A stretch of DNA of 64,000 nucleotides from JBMNUM01 sp050946275 (GTDB lineage Bacteria; Actinomycetota; Coriobacteriia; Coriobacteriales; CADBOM01), in assembly GCA_050946275.1 (NCBI GenBank), contig JBMNUM010000008.1, positions 1 through 64,000 of the forward strand. The letters run 5' to 3'. Shown one piece after another: positions 32,282 to 41,558 of this stretch; positions within the stretch are counted from its first letter, which is position 1; every line of letters begins with the position of its first letter. A model generated the notes under the pieces. That model was not told where the DNA came from, made no database searches, and saw nothing but the letters and a program-made list of their open reading frames with translations. Both the position numbers and the translations under genes were made by a program.

Positions 32282-33469
32282 CTAGTCTTGCGCGTCGAGC
32301 GCGACCACTCCCGGCAGCGGGGTTCCCTCGAGCAGCTGCATCGAGGCACCGCCTCCCGTGGAGATGAACGTCATCTTCTCCTCGACGCCGAACTTGGCGG
32401 CGGCAGCCGCCGAATCACCGCCACCGACGACCGTCGTGGCCTCGGTGTTGGCAGCGAGGGCCTCGGCGACCTTGCGCGTGCCATCCTCGAACGGCTTCAT
32501 CTCGAAGACGCCCATCGGACCGTTCCACACGATCGTCTTGGCCGCGGCGATCTCACGCGCGAAGAGCTCGCACGTCGCGGGACCGATGTCGAGCCCCATC
32601 ATATCGTCGGGAATCTCATCCACGCCACGGATGGCGGTCGCGGCATCCTCCTGGAGCATGTCGGCCACGACGAAGTCCACCGGCAGGAGGAGCTTCACGC
32701 CGTTGCGCTCTGCCTTGGCGAGCATCTCGCCGGCGCGCTGGATCCAATCCTGTTCGACGAGCGACGTGCCGGTGCTGAGGCCCTTGGCGCGCAGGAACGT
32801 GAAGCACATGCCGCCGCCGATGATGAGGACGTCGACGTTGTCGAGCATGCGGTCGACCAGTGCGATCTTATCGGAAACCTTCGCTCCGCCGAGAATCGCC
32901 ATGAACGGGCGGACGGGATTGTCGACCACTCCGGTGAGGGTCTTGACCTCCTCTTCGAGCAGGAAGCCCGAATACGAGGGGAGGAAGTGCGTGATGGCGT
33001 CGATCGACGCATGGCTGCGATGCGCGCAGCCGAAGGCGTTGTCGACGTAGATATCGCCGAGCTCGGAGAGCTCGCGGGCGAAGTCGTAGGCGTTCTTCTT
33101 CTCGCGGGCGTCGAAGCGCAGGTTCTCGACCATCATGATCTCGCCATCGGCGAGGGCCTTGGACGCCTCGACGGCCTTCTCTCCGGTCACGACCGGCACG
33201 ACCTTCACGTCCTTGCCGATGAGGCGCGAGAGAACGCGCGCGGCGGGAACCATCGAGTAGGCGGCCTCGAAGCCCTTGCCCGACGGACGGCCCAGATGGC
33301 TGGCGAGCACGATGCGCGCGCCGTTGTCGAGCAGATACTGGATCGTCGGCAACGCACCGCGGATGCGCTTATCCTCGGTGACCGTGCCCTCCTTGGACAT
33401 CGGCACGTTGAAATCGACGCGCATGATCACGCGCTTGCCTGCAACATCGACGTCTCGGATGCTCTTCAT
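32282..33469 (-). CDS. pgk: Phosphoglycerate kinase
   Basis: 395 residues, standard length. N-domain: VIMRVDFNVPMSKEG, LASHLGRPSG. C-domain: AILGGAKVSDKI, NGPMGVFEMKPFEDGT and VVGGGDSAAAA. Makes ATP from 1,3-bisphosphoglycerate. It lies 31 nt after gap. Confidence 0.98.
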   Translation of the reverse strand: MKSIRDVDVAGKRVIMRVDFNVPMSKEGTVTEDKRIRGALPTIQYLLDNGARIVLASHLGRPSGKGFEAAYSMVPAARVLSRLIGKDVKVVPVVTGEKAVEASKALADGEIMMVENLRFDAREKKNAYDFARELSELGDIYVDNAFGCAHRSHASIDAITHFLPSYSGFLLEEEVKTLTGVVDNPVRPFMAILGGAKVSDKIALVDRMLDNVDVLIIGGGMCFTFLRAKGLSTGTSLVEQDWIQRAGEMLAKAERNGVKLLLPVDFVVADMLQEDAATAIRGVDEIPDDMMGLDIGPATCELFAREIAAAKTIVWNGPMGVFEMKPFEDGTRKVAEALAANTEATTVVGGGDSAAAAAKFGVEEKMTFISTGGGASMQLLEGTPLPGVVALDAQD

Positions 33470-33500
33470 GTTTCCTCGATTCTGATTGACAAACGAAGGA

Positions 33501-34511
33501 CTACTTCTGCATGACGTACTTGGCCAGGTCCTTGACTCGCTCGGAGTAACCGGCCTCGTTGTCGTACCAGGCGATGACCTTGATGAGGTTCGACGGCTCG
33601 CCGAGCACCATGGTCAGCTGGCTATCGAACACGGCCGAGTACAGGTTGCCGATGACGTCCACGGAGACGATCGGATCGGTGCAGTACTCGATGTAGCCCT
33701 TCATATCGCCCTCGGAAGCAGCCTTCACCGCGGCATTGACCTCATCCTTCGTGACCTCCTTCTCGAGCTCGACCACGAGGTCGACCATCGAGCCATCGGG
33801 GGTCGGGACGCGGCTCGCCATGCCATCGAGCTTGCCTTTGAGGTGCGGCAGCACGACGCCGACGGCCTTCGCGGCGCCCGTCGTGGTGGGGATGACCGAA
33901 ACGGCACCGGCACGCGCGCGACGCAGGTCCTTGTGCGACTTGTCCAGCATCTGCTGGTCGTTCGTGTAGCTGTGAATCGTGTTGATGTAGCCGCGCTTGA
34001 TACCGAAGGCCTTATCGAGGACCTTGACGACGGGAGCGAGGCAGTTAGTGGTGCAGGAGGCGTTCGAGATCACGTTGTGCTTCTCGGGGTCGTAGATCTC
34101 CTCGTTGACGCCCATGACGATCGTGGCGTCGACATCCTTGCCAGGCGCGGTGATGATGACCTTCTTGACCGTGCCGCCGATATGCGCGCCGGCCTCCTCG
34201 CCGGTCTTGTACTTGCCAGTCGACTCGATGACGATCTCGGCACCGTGCTCGGACCAGGGAATGTCGGCGAGGTTGTTGCGCTCGTTGTAGAAGGGAACGT
34301 ACCTGCCATCGACCTCGATGCCGTCTCCGACGACCTCGACGGAATCGAACACGCGCCCGTGCACGGAATCGTACTTGAGCAGATGGGCGGCCGTCACGAG
34401 GTCCCTCGAGCCGTTGATTGCAACGACCTCGAAGTCCGGATCCTTCTCCATCGCCCGGAAAACGAGCCTGCCGATGCGTCCAAAACCGCTGATGCCAACT
34501 TTGATTGCCAC
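33501..34511 (-). CDS. gap: Glyceraldehyde-3-phosphate dehydrogenase
   Basis: 336 residues. The NAD fold start KVGISGFGRIGRLVFRAM, the catalytic SNASCTTNCLAPV with active Cys, and WYDNEAGYSERV are diagnostic. First gene of the glycolytic run and directly downstream of whiA. Confidence 0.98.
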   Translation of the reverse strand: MAIKVGISGFGRIGRLVFRAMEKDPDFEVVAINGSRDLVTAAHLLKYDSVHGRVFDSVEVVGDGIEVDGRYVPFYNERNNLADIPWSEHGAEIVIESTGKYKTGEEAGAHIGGTVKKVIITAPGKDVDATIVMGVNEEIYDPEKHNVISNASCTTNCLAPVVKVLDKAFGIKRGYINTIHSYTNDQQMLDKSHKDLRRARAGAVSVIPTTTGAAKAVGVVLPHLKGKLDGMASRVPTPDGSMVDLVVELEKEVTKDEVNAAVKAASEGDMKGYIEYCTDPIVSVDVIGNLYSAVFDSQLTMVLGEPSNLIKVIAWYDNEAGYSERVKDLAKYVMQK

Positions 34512-34595
34512 GATCGAAATCCTTTCACTCGCCGCGGCCGCACGTCAACGGACTGCCCGTTTGCACGCGCGGCCTATGCCTTAGTTACCGAACTT

Positions 34596-35510
34596 TCATC
34601 TCGCTTCTTCGGCTATTGCCTCTATACGTCTAATTCTATGGTATACCGCCGACTTGGACAGCGGCGGCTCGGCTAATTCACCTAATTCCCTCAAAGAAAC
34701 ATCTGGGTGCGCGAGGCGCAAAAGAGCCAGGTCGCGCAATGCCGGCGAGAGCGATTCGAGACCGCGCTCGTCGATGAGCTTCTGGATGGTCTTCACCTGC
34801 TCCATGGCGGCATCGATGCTCTTGGCCTGGTTGGCCATCTCGGCGTTGAGACGCCGGTTGACGTCGTTGCGGACCGACTTGGTCACGCGGACGTTCTCCA
34901 TGGCGAGCACGCCGCGATGCGCGCCGGTCAGCGCCAGGAAATCCGCAATCGCATCGGCGCCCTTGAGGTAGATGACGTAGGAGCCCCGCCGCAGAGAGGC
35001 CTTGGCGGTGATGCCGAGCTCGGCCATGAGGCCGACAAGCCCCTGGGCGAGCTCCTCGTGGCTCGTCGTGAGCTCGAAATGGAAGTCTCCCCGCGGATCG
35101 GAGATGAAGCCGCCTCCCAGAAACGCGCCGCGCAGGTAAGCTGCCCGGCAGCACGGTTTGGTCACGAGTGCGTGGGAAACCCCGAACTCGAGGCCGTCAT
35201 CGGAGAGGATGCCGAGTTTTCGCAGGGCGTCCTCGAGCCCGAGCTGGGCCGGAATGGTGATGAGGTAGTTGTACGACTTGTGCAGCACGCTGCGCCGTGT
35301 GGTTATCTCGGTCTTGAGACCGAACACATCGTGGACGAGCCCGACGATGCGGCGCGCCACCGATGCGGTCTCGGTGGTCAGCTCGAGACGATAGCTCGCC
35401 GAGAGCCGTCCCTCGATGCGGATGAGTGCCGAGAGCTCTGCCAGCTTGCAGCCCTCGCACTCCGGCTCGACGCGTGCGAGCTCGTCCCTTATCTCGCCTG
35501 CGAACGACAA
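34596..35510 (-). CDS. whiA: WhiA sporulation/cell-division transcription factor
   Basis: 304 residues. The N-terminal degenerate LAGLIDADG domain (YLRGAFLGGGFISDPRGDFHFEL) and a C-terminal helix-turn-helix (LRELGELAEPPLSKSAVYHRI) are the WhiA pattern. The start is TTG with AAGGGGG about 11 nt upstream; it lies within the last 22 nt of the yvcK-like gene. In Gram-positives the rapZ-yvcK-whiA set links envelope metabolism and division. Confidence 0.95.
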   Translation of the reverse strand: MSFAGEIRDELARVEPECEGCKLAELSALIRIEGRLSASYRLELTTETASVARRIVGLVHDVFGLKTEITTRRSVLHKSYNYLITIPAQLGLEDALRKLGILSDDGLEFGVSHALVTKPCCRAAYLRGAFLGGGFISDPRGDFHFELTTSHEELAQGLVGLMAELGITAKASLRRGSYVIYLKGADAIADFLALTGAHRGVLAMENVRVTKSVRNDVNRRLNAEMANQAKSIDAAMEQVKTIQKLIDERGLESLSPALRDLALLRLAHPDVSLRELGELAEPPLSKSAVYHRIRRIEAIAEEAR

Positions 35511-36646
35511 ATCTCGAGCACCCCCTTGAAGACCTCGCCGAGCGCCCGCGGACTATGCCAGGTGGGATACACCGGATCCACGAGCTTGCGCTCGAGCAGC
35601 ACGGGCACACGGGATTTGATCCTCGCCTCGATTTCACGGTCGAAAGGCACCGACCGGATGGCCTTGCTCGCCGCGCGCCTCGTGGCCGGAGATCGCTCCT
35701 CGCCGGATGTGGTGAGTGTCTCGAACTCTCGCGATTTGACGGTGCCGACCTCGAGCTGGCCGATCGCGATGAGCTCGCTCGTCGTGTTCGGGTCGCTCGA
35801 ATTGCGCGTCCCCTGCACGCACGCCGCATGGAGAAGCCCCTCCATGCCGTGGTCGAGGACGGCATCCACGTGCTCGGAGCAATCGAGCCCCCAGGTCTCG
35901 CCCTGCATGTCGGCCACGGAGCACAGGAACACGGTTGCAGCACCGCTCTCGCGGATGGCATCCGTGATGCCGGGCACGAGCAGGTTCGGGATGATCGAGG
36001 TGAACAGCGAGCCGGGGCCGAGCACGATGAGGTCGGCCGCGCGGATCGCCTCGAGGGCGGGCTCGTATGCGGAGGCGTGGCTGGGGTTGAGCCAAACCCG
36101 GTCGAGCGCCGTCTCGCTATGCGCGATGGTCGACTGGCCGCGGAGCAACCTGCCGTCGCGCGTCTTCCCCTCGAGGATGACGGGATCGAGCGTGGAGGGG
36201 TACACGTGCCCGACGCAATTCAGGATGCGCTCGCAGATGTCGATTGCCTCGGTGAACGAGGCGACGTCGGCGAGAGCCGTGATCAACAGGTTGCCGAGGG
36301 TGTGGTTGTACGCATAGTCGAAGCGGTACTTGAACGCCCTGACGAGCGGGTCGACGGGGTCGCCCGCCATCGCGGTTATGCATTTGCGGATGTCGCCCGG
36401 GGGAATCGTGTCGGCGTGCTCGCGGAGCAAGCCCGTCGAACCGCCGTCATCGGTCATAGCCACCACGGCGGATGTCTGAGCTCCCATCGCGAGCAGCGTC
36501 TTGATCGAGACGGGCGCACCGGTGCCGCCGCCGATCACCACTGCCTTTATGTCGTCGAACCTCCCGCTGCGGAGCTCCCTCGACCTCTTCACGTTCCAGC
36601 CGTAGTTGCTGTCGGGGAGATTCGACAGGCTGTCATCCACTCCCAT
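35489..36646 (-). CDS. yvcK: YvcK/GlmR family protein (gluconeogenesis factor)
   Basis: 385 residues. The UDP-sugar-binding fold starts KAVVIGGGTGAPVSIKTLL and includes MTDDGGSTGLLR, NHTLGNLLITALADV and VLGPGSLFTSIIPNLLV. In other Gram-positives it helps channel carbon to cell-wall precursors. The ATG overlaps the rapZ stop by one base. A long upstream frame extension inside rapZ was dismissed. Confidence 0.95.
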   Translation of the reverse strand: MGVDDSLSNLPDSNYGWNVKRSRELRSGRFDDIKAVVIGGGTGAPVSIKTLLAMGAQTSAVVAMTDDGGSTGLLREHADTIPPGDIRKCITAMAGDPVDPLVRAFKYRFDYAYNHTLGNLLITALADVASFTEAIDICERILNCVGHVYPSTLDPVILEGKTRDGRLLRGQSTIAHSETALDRVWLNPSHASAYEPALEAIRAADLIVLGPGSLFTSIIPNLLVPGITDAIRESGAATVFLCSVADMQGETWGLDCSEHVDAVLDHGMEGLLHAACVQGTRNSSDPNTTSELIAIGQLEVGTVKSREFETLTTSGEERSPATRRAASKAIRSVPFDREIEARIKSRVPVLLERKLVDPVYPTWHSPRALGEVFKGVLEICRSQAR

Positions 36647-37563
36647 TAGTTCACCTCTGCCAGGGCGATGTCCCTGTGGGTAATCGTCGTCGAGTACCCC
36701 TTGGAGAGGAGATACTCGTAGGTTTCCTGCGCCAGTGCCACGCTTCGGTGCTGACCTCCCGTGCAGCCGAGGCCGATGGAGATGTAGCGCTTGCCCTCCT
36801 CGACATATCCCGGCATGACCACGTCGAGCAAGCCGTGCCACTTCTCGATGAACAGCTGTGTCTGCTGCTTGCCCATCACGAAGTCCCGCACGGGCGCATC
36901 CATTCCCGTCAGCGTGCGCAGCTCGGCCTCGTAATACGGGTTGGGCAGGAAGCGCACGTCGATGAGGATGTCGGCATCCATGGGCGTGCCATGCTTGAAT
37001 CCGAAGGAGAACACCGAGACGGTGAGCTCCTCCTTCTCATCCTCCGCGGAGAAGAGCTTGCGAATCTCCAATCTGAGCTCGCGCGGCTTCATCTTAGCGG
37101 TATCGATCACATAATCGGCGATCTCCTTTGCCTGCTTGAGCAGGGTGCGCTCGCGCTCGATGCCCGAGACGATGGTCATGCCGTCCTCGCAGAGGGGGTG
37201 GCGGCGCCTCGTCTCCTTGTAACGGGAGAGCAGCGCCTTCGTATCGGAATCGAGGAACAGCAGCACGTAGGTCAGCCCAGCCTCGGAGATGCGCTTGAGC
37301 TCCTCTATGAGCTCGGGAAAGAACTCGCGGGCGCGCAGATCGCACACGACGGCCAGCTTTCGCTGCTCCCCGTCGGGCCTGCCCGCGAGGGAGACGAGAT
37401 TGATGAGGAGCGACGGCGGGAGATTGTCTATGCAGAAGTAGCCAAGATCCTCGAACGTGTGCATGGCCTCGGTACGGCCAGCACCCGACATACCCGTGAT
37501 GATCACGAGGTCGGGATCGGCGTTTGGCGTCTGGGTCGCTGTTTGGTCGAGATGCGCGTCCAT
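36646..37563 (-). CDS. rapZ: RapZ/YvcJ family nucleotide-binding protein
   Basis: About 305 residues. Walker A ITGMSGAGRTEAM, then LGYFCIDNLPPSLL, and the conserved C-terminal HGTPMDADILIDVRFLPNPYY and GCTGGQHRSVALAQ. Binds small RNAs or UDP-GlcNAc-type ligands in other bacteria. The ATG at 37563 has AAGGA about 9 nt upstream. Two earlier ATG codons (37605, 37596) lack a Shine-Dalgarno. Confidence 0.94.
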   Translation of the reverse strand: MDAHLDQTATQTPNADPDLVIITGMSGAGRTEAMHTFEDLGYFCIDNLPPSLLINLVSLAGRPDGEQRKLAVVCDLRAREFFPELIEELKRISEAGLTYVLLFLDSDTKALLSRYKETRRRHPLCEDGMTIVSGIERERTLLKQAKEIADYVIDTAKMKPRELRLEIRKLFSAEDEKEELTVSVFSFGFKHGTPMDADILIDVRFLPNPYYEAELRTLTGMDAPVRDFVMGKQQTQLFIEKWHGLLDVVMPGYVEEGKRYISIGLGCTGGQHRSVALAQETYEYLLSKGYSTTITHRDIALAEVN

Positions 37564-37633
37564 GTCATCAAGTCCTTCAGGAAAATCGCTGGACATGACA
37601 TTCAAAGTTTATCACGACGGGGATGGGTTGAAG

Positions 37634-37675
37634 GACAGTCCTCCGACTCATTTGGGAACGAGCCGGAGGACTGTC
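37634..37675. terminator. Hairpin between nrdR and rapZ
   Basis: GACAGTCCTCCG and CGGAGGACTGTC form a 12-bp stem around an 18-nt loop. It can end the nrdR transcript. The GGACAGTCC start resembles REP-type elements. Confidence 0.6.
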
Positions 37676-37712
37676 TCTCAGGTGGTTTTCGTCGTCGCGT
37701 TCGCCCGTCGAA

Positions 37713-38159
37713 CTAGCTCATGCCACGGATGGCATCGGCGAACTCGTCGATCGACTTGAAGTCCTTGTACACCGATGCAAAGCGGATGTAGGCGAGGTCG
37801 TCGACGCCGCGCAGACGCTCGAGCACCATATCGCCCAGAACCGTCGACTGGACCTCGGTCCGATTGGCCGACCTGAGCTCGTTCTCGACGTCGGTTATGA
37901 GGTCCTCGAGCACGTTCAGCGGAACGTTGCGTTTGGCGGTCGCCGTGAGAAGACCGCGGAGGAGCTTGTTGCTGTCGAACGCCTCGGAGCTTCCATCGCG
38001 CTTGATGACGATCAAGGGCTTCTCGTTGAGACGCTCATAAGTGGTGAAGCGATGGCCGCAGTCGAGGCACTCGCGCCTGCGGCGTACGGTGCGGCCCTCC
38101 TCGACGAGGCGGGAGTCGACTACCTTCGTATCCTCATATCCACATGCCGGACAAAACAT
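37713..38159 (-). CDS. nrdR: Transcriptional repressor NrdR
   Basis: 148 residues. The N-terminal zinc ribbon has CPACGYEDTKVVDSR and CLDCGHRFTTYER; an ATP-cone domain follows (VIKRDGSSEAFDSNKLLRGL). It represses ribonucleotide reductase genes when dATP is bound. GGAGGG upstream sets the start. No nrd genes are in the window. Confidence 0.97.
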   Translation of the reverse strand: MFCPACGYEDTKVVDSRLVEEGRTVRRRRECLDCGHRFTTYERLNEKPLIVIKRDGSSEAFDSNKLLRGLLTATAKRNVPLNVLEDLITDVENELRSANRTEVQSTVLGDMVLERLRGVDDLAYIRFASVYKDFKSIDEFADAIRGMS

Positions 38160-38357
38160 GGAGCCCTCCCTCTCGCATGGATACACATCTTCTAGTAGTA
38201 TACACTGCCGCGCATGCGTAAATGTAGTGGTCGAATAGCTCAATTTGTGCCATTTCCACCTACAATGCGCGAAGGTCGGTCCAACAACACGGACGAGATA
38301 GTTGCATCCGGGCAAATGGGGCAGTCCCGTCCGGTCAAAACCATTCCAGGAAAGACC

Positions 38358-38392
38358 GCGGGGGATGGGAACCTACGCTCCTCATCCCCCGC
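38358..38392. terminator. Hairpin downstream of small membrane protein gene
   Basis: GCGGGGGATG and CATCCCCCGC form a perfect 10-bp stem. It lies 37 nt past the stop of the 38.4 kb minus-strand gene. Confidence 0.65.
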
Positions 38393-38428
38393 ACACACCA
38401 ACCGGGAAAAGTCTGTTTCTTGATGCTG

Positions 38429-38734
38429 CTATCCGACAAGGACGGCGACCGCTGCAAGAGCCGCAAACGAGACACCGAACACGATGCCGGCAACGATCTT
38501 GTCTCGAAGGGCAACCTCGCCGAGCGGCTCGCCATCAACGTTGCCCGCCCGAATCATCGCGATCTCCGGAATCGCCAGGAAACTCGCCTTGACCGCGTAG
38601 AGGAAATCTAGGACCGCATCCTCAACCACATAAGCCGTCTCGCGAACCATATACCCAGCGGACCTCGTGTCGTCCGCAATCGGGAACTCCGTGCCCAGCG
38701 CCCCCAGCTGCACTGCCTGCTCTCGCGTTGCCAT
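38429..38734 (-). CDS. Small membrane-anchored protein divergent from lexA
   Basis: 101 residues, unrecognised. A soluble N-terminal part of about 78 residues precedes one C-terminal transmembrane helix (IVAGIVFGVSFAALAAVAVLVG). ATG follows AGGAGG at good spacing, so translation is convincing. It is divergent from lexA and three LexA boxes lie upstream of it (nearest about 126 nt from its start), so SOS control is possible. Confidence 0.75.
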   Translation of the reverse strand: MATREQAVQLGALGTEFPIADDTRSAGYMVRETAYVVEDAVLDFLYAVKASFLAIPEIAMIRAGNVDGEPLGEVALRDKIVAGIVFGVSFAALAAVAVLVG

Positions 38735-38859
38735 GATGTCCTCCTTCGTTGTGTGCTGCGTTCCGCTGGAGTGTTTATACAATTCCCGGCGGACATTAAT
38801 TCCTCATGCCTTTTTCGCCCTCGTCCGCGTTGGATGAAGAGAGCCCTTCAACCAAAACA

Positions 38860-38933
38860 CGAACGCTTGTTCGGTGTTAGCAGTCTACAGCGAAAATTTG
38901 TTCGAATCAAGATGTTTTTCGAACAAATGTTTG
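38860..38933. promoter_or_regulatory. Three LexA (SOS) boxes
   Basis: CGAACGCTTGTTCG (38860-38873), CGAAAATTTGTTCG (38891-38904) and CGAACAAATGTTTG (38920-38933). The third fits the Gram-positive consensus CGAACRNRYGTTYG in full; the others differ at one or two positions. Their centres are 31 and 29 bp apart, about three helical turns, so dimers could bind the same face. Confidence 0.9.
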
Positions 38934-38959
38934 ATATAATCCCGACTAGTCGGTATAAT
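38931..38959 (+). promoter_or_regulatory. lexA promoter
   Basis: TTGATA (38931-38936), 17-bp spacer, TATAAT (38954-38959), about 32 nt before the lexA ATG. The -35 overlaps the third LexA box, so LexA binding would block RNA polymerase. A second TATAAT is at 38935-38940. Confidence 0.85.
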
Positions 38960-38991
38960 CGCATTCAACGCACACGACGAAAGGCCGGATA

Positions 38992-39657
38992 ATGGACGCA
39001 CCGAAGCTGACTGACAGGCAGAAGCAGATTCTCGATTTCATTCGGATCTCCATCCGCGACAAGGGCTTTCCCCCGAGCGTGCGCGAGATCGGCGATGCGA
39101 CCGGCCTGAAGTCCTCTTCGTCGGTGCATTCCCATCTGACCGCCCTGGAGAAGAAGGGCTACCTGAAGAGGGATGCCTCCTCGGCTCGCGCACTCACCGT
39201 CAACGAGGATCTTCTGGACGACGAGCTCTCCGTGCGTGTGGACGACGTTGTCGTCGATGAACCGATCGACGAAGTCTACCGCAACGTGGTTCCCCTTCCC
39301 CTCGTTGGCCGTGTTGCAGCCGGCTCGCCCATTCTCGCCGAGCAGAACATCGAGGAGACGCTCGGGCTTCCCAAGCAAATCGTCGGCGATGCCAACTCCT
39401 TCTTGTTGACCGTCTCTGGAGAGTCGATGATCGAAGCCGGCATCCTCGATGGCGACATCGTCGTGGTCACGGAGCAGAGCACGGCGCGCAATGGCGAAAT
39501 CGTCGTGGCGATGATCGACGATGAGGCAACGGTGAAGACGTTTTACAAGGAGGATGGACGCATCCGCCTGCAACCCGAGAATTCGACGATGGATCCCATC
39601 TACACGACGGACGCCGTGATTCTCGGCAAGGTGACCGCGCTGTTCCGCAGCCTCTAG
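38992..39657 (+). CDS. lexA: LexA repressor
   Basis: 221 residues. The winged helix (LTDRQKQILDFIRISIRDKG, SSSSVHSHLTALEKKGYLKR) is followed by an acidic linker and the S24 autoprotease with cleavage site VAAGSP (A110-G111), Ser145 (SGESM) and Lys182 (TVKTF). It represses SOS genes until RecA filament triggers self-cleavage. Autoregulation is supported by the upstream boxes. Confidence 0.98.
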   Translation: MDAPKLTDRQKQILDFIRISIRDKGFPPSVREIGDATGLKSSSSVHSHLTALEKKGYLKRDASSARALTVNEDLLDDELSVRVDDVVVDEPIDEVYRNVVPLPLVGRVAAGSPILAEQNIEETLGLPKQIVGDANSFLLTVSGESMIEAGILDGDIVVVTEQSTARNGEIVVAMIDDEATVKTFYKEDGRIRLQPENSTMDPIYTTDAVILGKVTALFRSL

Positions 39658-39678
39658 CAATCGCCAACGGGCAACTCC

Positions 39679-40461
39679 CTACCCCAGAGCCACGTCAAGC
39701 ACCATCATGACGAGGAATCCGGCGAGCACGCCTATGGTTCCCAGATTCGAGTGATCCCCGAGATGAGCCTCCGGAATCAGCTCTTCGACCACGACGTAAA
39801 GCATTGCTCCGGCGGCGAAGGACAGCAGCCATGGCATCAATGGGGCAAGCGTCCCGGCGATGACCGCGGCGAGGATTCCGAACACCGGCTCCGGCAAACC
39901 CGAGAGAACCCCGCCGGCAAACGCCCTCGGAGCTGAGAGTCCCTCTTGCCTCAAAGGTAGCGAGATGGCAGCACCCTCGGGGAAATTCTGTATCCCGATT
40001 CCCACGGCAAGTGCCACCGCCGCACCTACTTGGCCTGTTCCCTGAGCAACCATCGCGAACGCAAGTCCAACCGCCATACCCTCGGGAACGTTATGCAAGG
40101 TCACGGCTGAAACCAGCAACGTCGTGCGCTTGAGAGACGACCTGTGCCCCTCGATAGTCCTCGTTGCAGGATGCATATGGGGAATGAGCACGTCGAGCAA
40201 AAGCATGAACGCGACTCCGATGACGAGGCCTCCCGCGGCGGGCGCCCACCCGATGCCACCCTGCGCGGAAGCCTGGTCGATCGCCGGAATGAGAAGCGAC
40301 CAGACCGCCGCAGCGATCATGACGCCGCCGGCGAAGCCAAGGCACAGCCGCTTGAACGTCCCGCCCGTACGATTGCGAACGAGGAACACGACCGCAGACC
40401 CGGCTGCAGTCATGAGAAACGTGAACGCCGTGCCCTGCGCGGCTCCCGCTATCGCATCCAT
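39679..40461 (-). CDS. ZIP family divalent metal transporter
   Basis: About 260 residues and eight membrane helices. Helix 4 has TLHNVPEGMAVGLAFA and helix 5 has GIQNFPEGAAISLPLR, the paired metal-binding helices of ZIP proteins. The short loop HMHPATRTIEGH is the histidine loop. It imports zinc, iron or manganese. ATG follows GGGAGG. A palindromic site lies about 43 nt upstream. Confidence 0.94.
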   Translation of the reverse strand: MDAIAGAAQGTAFTFLMTAAGSAVVFLVRNRTGGTFKRLCLGFAGGVMIAAAVWSLLIPAIDQASAQGGIGWAPAAGGLVIGVAFMLLLDVLIPHMHPATRTIEGHRSSLKRTTLLVSAVTLHNVPEGMAVGLAFAMVAQGTGQVGAAVALAVGIGIQNFPEGAAISLPLRQEGLSAPRAFAGGVLSGLPEPVFGILAAVIAGTLAPLMPWLLSFAAGAMLYVVVEELIPEAHLGDHSNLGTIGVLAGFLVMMVLDVALG

Positions 40462-40503
40462 GGTCAACCTCCCGGCGGAAAAGAGCGAGCATTACCCCTA
40501 AAG

Positions 40504-40519
40504 TTAGACATATCTAACA
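40504..40519. promoter_or_regulatory. Candidate metalloregulator operator
   Basis: GTTAGA-CATA-TCTAAC, a 6-4-6 perfect inverted repeat, lies upstream of the ZIP transporter. Its TTAGN...CTAA shape resembles DtxR/MntR-type boxes. The regulator is not in the window. Confidence 0.5.
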
Positions 40520-40628
40520 TTAAGCAAGGCAGAGGTTCCTTTCAACTTGATTCCGGTGGGAAGAGAGGGGTGCGCCGAACAACGGCGTCTCGGGAGATGC
40601 GGACAGTCGGTTTAACCGGATGTCTTTC

Positions 40629-41555
40629 CTATGCGTACAGCTCGGTTGAAAGGTAGCGATCGCCGCCGTCGGGCAGCAGAACGACGATGGTCTTGCCCTC
40701 GAACTCAGATCGTTTTGCAACCTGGACGGCAGCCCATACGGCCGCGCCGCCGGAGATACCGGCGAGAACGCCCTCGAGTTTGCCAACGGCCCTCGCAGCC
40801 TCCATGGCGTCCTCATCCGAGACGGCAACGACCTCGTCGTACACCGAGGTGTCCAGCGTCTCGGGAATGAATCCAGCGCCGATGCCCTGGATCCCGTGTT
40901 TGCCGGCAACACCCTTCGAGAGAACCGGCGAGGAGGCCGGCTCCACGGCAACGATATGAATGTCGGCGTTCTGCCCCTTGAGGTATCTCGCGACTCCGGT
41001 GATGGTCCCACCCGTGCCCACGCCTGCCACAAAAGCGTCCACCGAGCCATCGGTGTCACGCCAGATCTCGGGGCCCGTCGTGGCCTCATGAACAGCCGGA
41101 TTCGCGGGGTTCACGAATTGGCCGAGCACGATGCCTCCCTCTATCTCACGCTCGAGCTCCTCGGCTCTCGCAATGGCGCCCGCCATGCCAAGCGAGCCGT
41201 CGGTCAGCTCGATCTCGGCGCCATATGCCGTCATGAAGCGCTGGCGCTCGGCAGACATCGTGTCGGGCATGGTGATGATGAGCCGATAGCCCTTCACTGC
41301 GGCCACCATGGCCAATCCAATACCGGTGTTGCCGCTCGTGGGCTCGATAATCGTTGCTCCTGGATGCAGGACGCCCTCGCGTTCAGCTGCTTCAATCATG
41401 GAAAGGCCGATGCGATCCTTGGCGCTCCCGGCGGGATTGAGATACTCGAGCTTGGCGAGCAGTGTCGCCTTGAGCCCTTCCCTGCGCTCGATGCCCACAA
41501 GCTCGAGCAGTGGGGTGTTGCCTATTAAATCGCATGCATTTCTATAGACGGTCAT
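40629..41555 (-). CDS. cysK: Cysteine synthase A (O-acetylserine sulfhydrylase)
   Basis: 308 residues. PLP-binding Lys46 in NPAGSAKDRIG, substrate loop PTSGNTGIGLAMVAA, PLP phosphate loop VAGVGTGGTITGVARYLK, and GISGGAAVWAA near the end. Makes cysteine from O-acetylserine and sulfide. The start is 3 nt after the rrf2 stop, so the regulator and enzyme are one operon. Confidence 0.97.
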   Translation of the reverse strand: MTVYRNACDLIGNTPLLELVGIERREGLKATLLAKLEYLNPAGSAKDRIGLSMIEAAEREGVLHPGATIIEPTSGNTGIGLAMVAAVKGYRLIITMPDTMSAERQRFMTAYGAEIELTDGSLGMAGAIARAEELEREIEGGIVLGQFVNPANPAVHEATTGPEIWRDTDGSVDAFVAGVGTGGTITGVARYLKGQNADIHIVAVEPASSPVLSKGVAGKHGIQGIGAGFIPETLDTSVYDEVVAVSDEDAMEAARAVGKLEGVLAGISGGAAVWAAVQVAKRSEFEGKTIVVLLPDGGDRYLSTELYA

Positions 41556-41558
41556 GTA

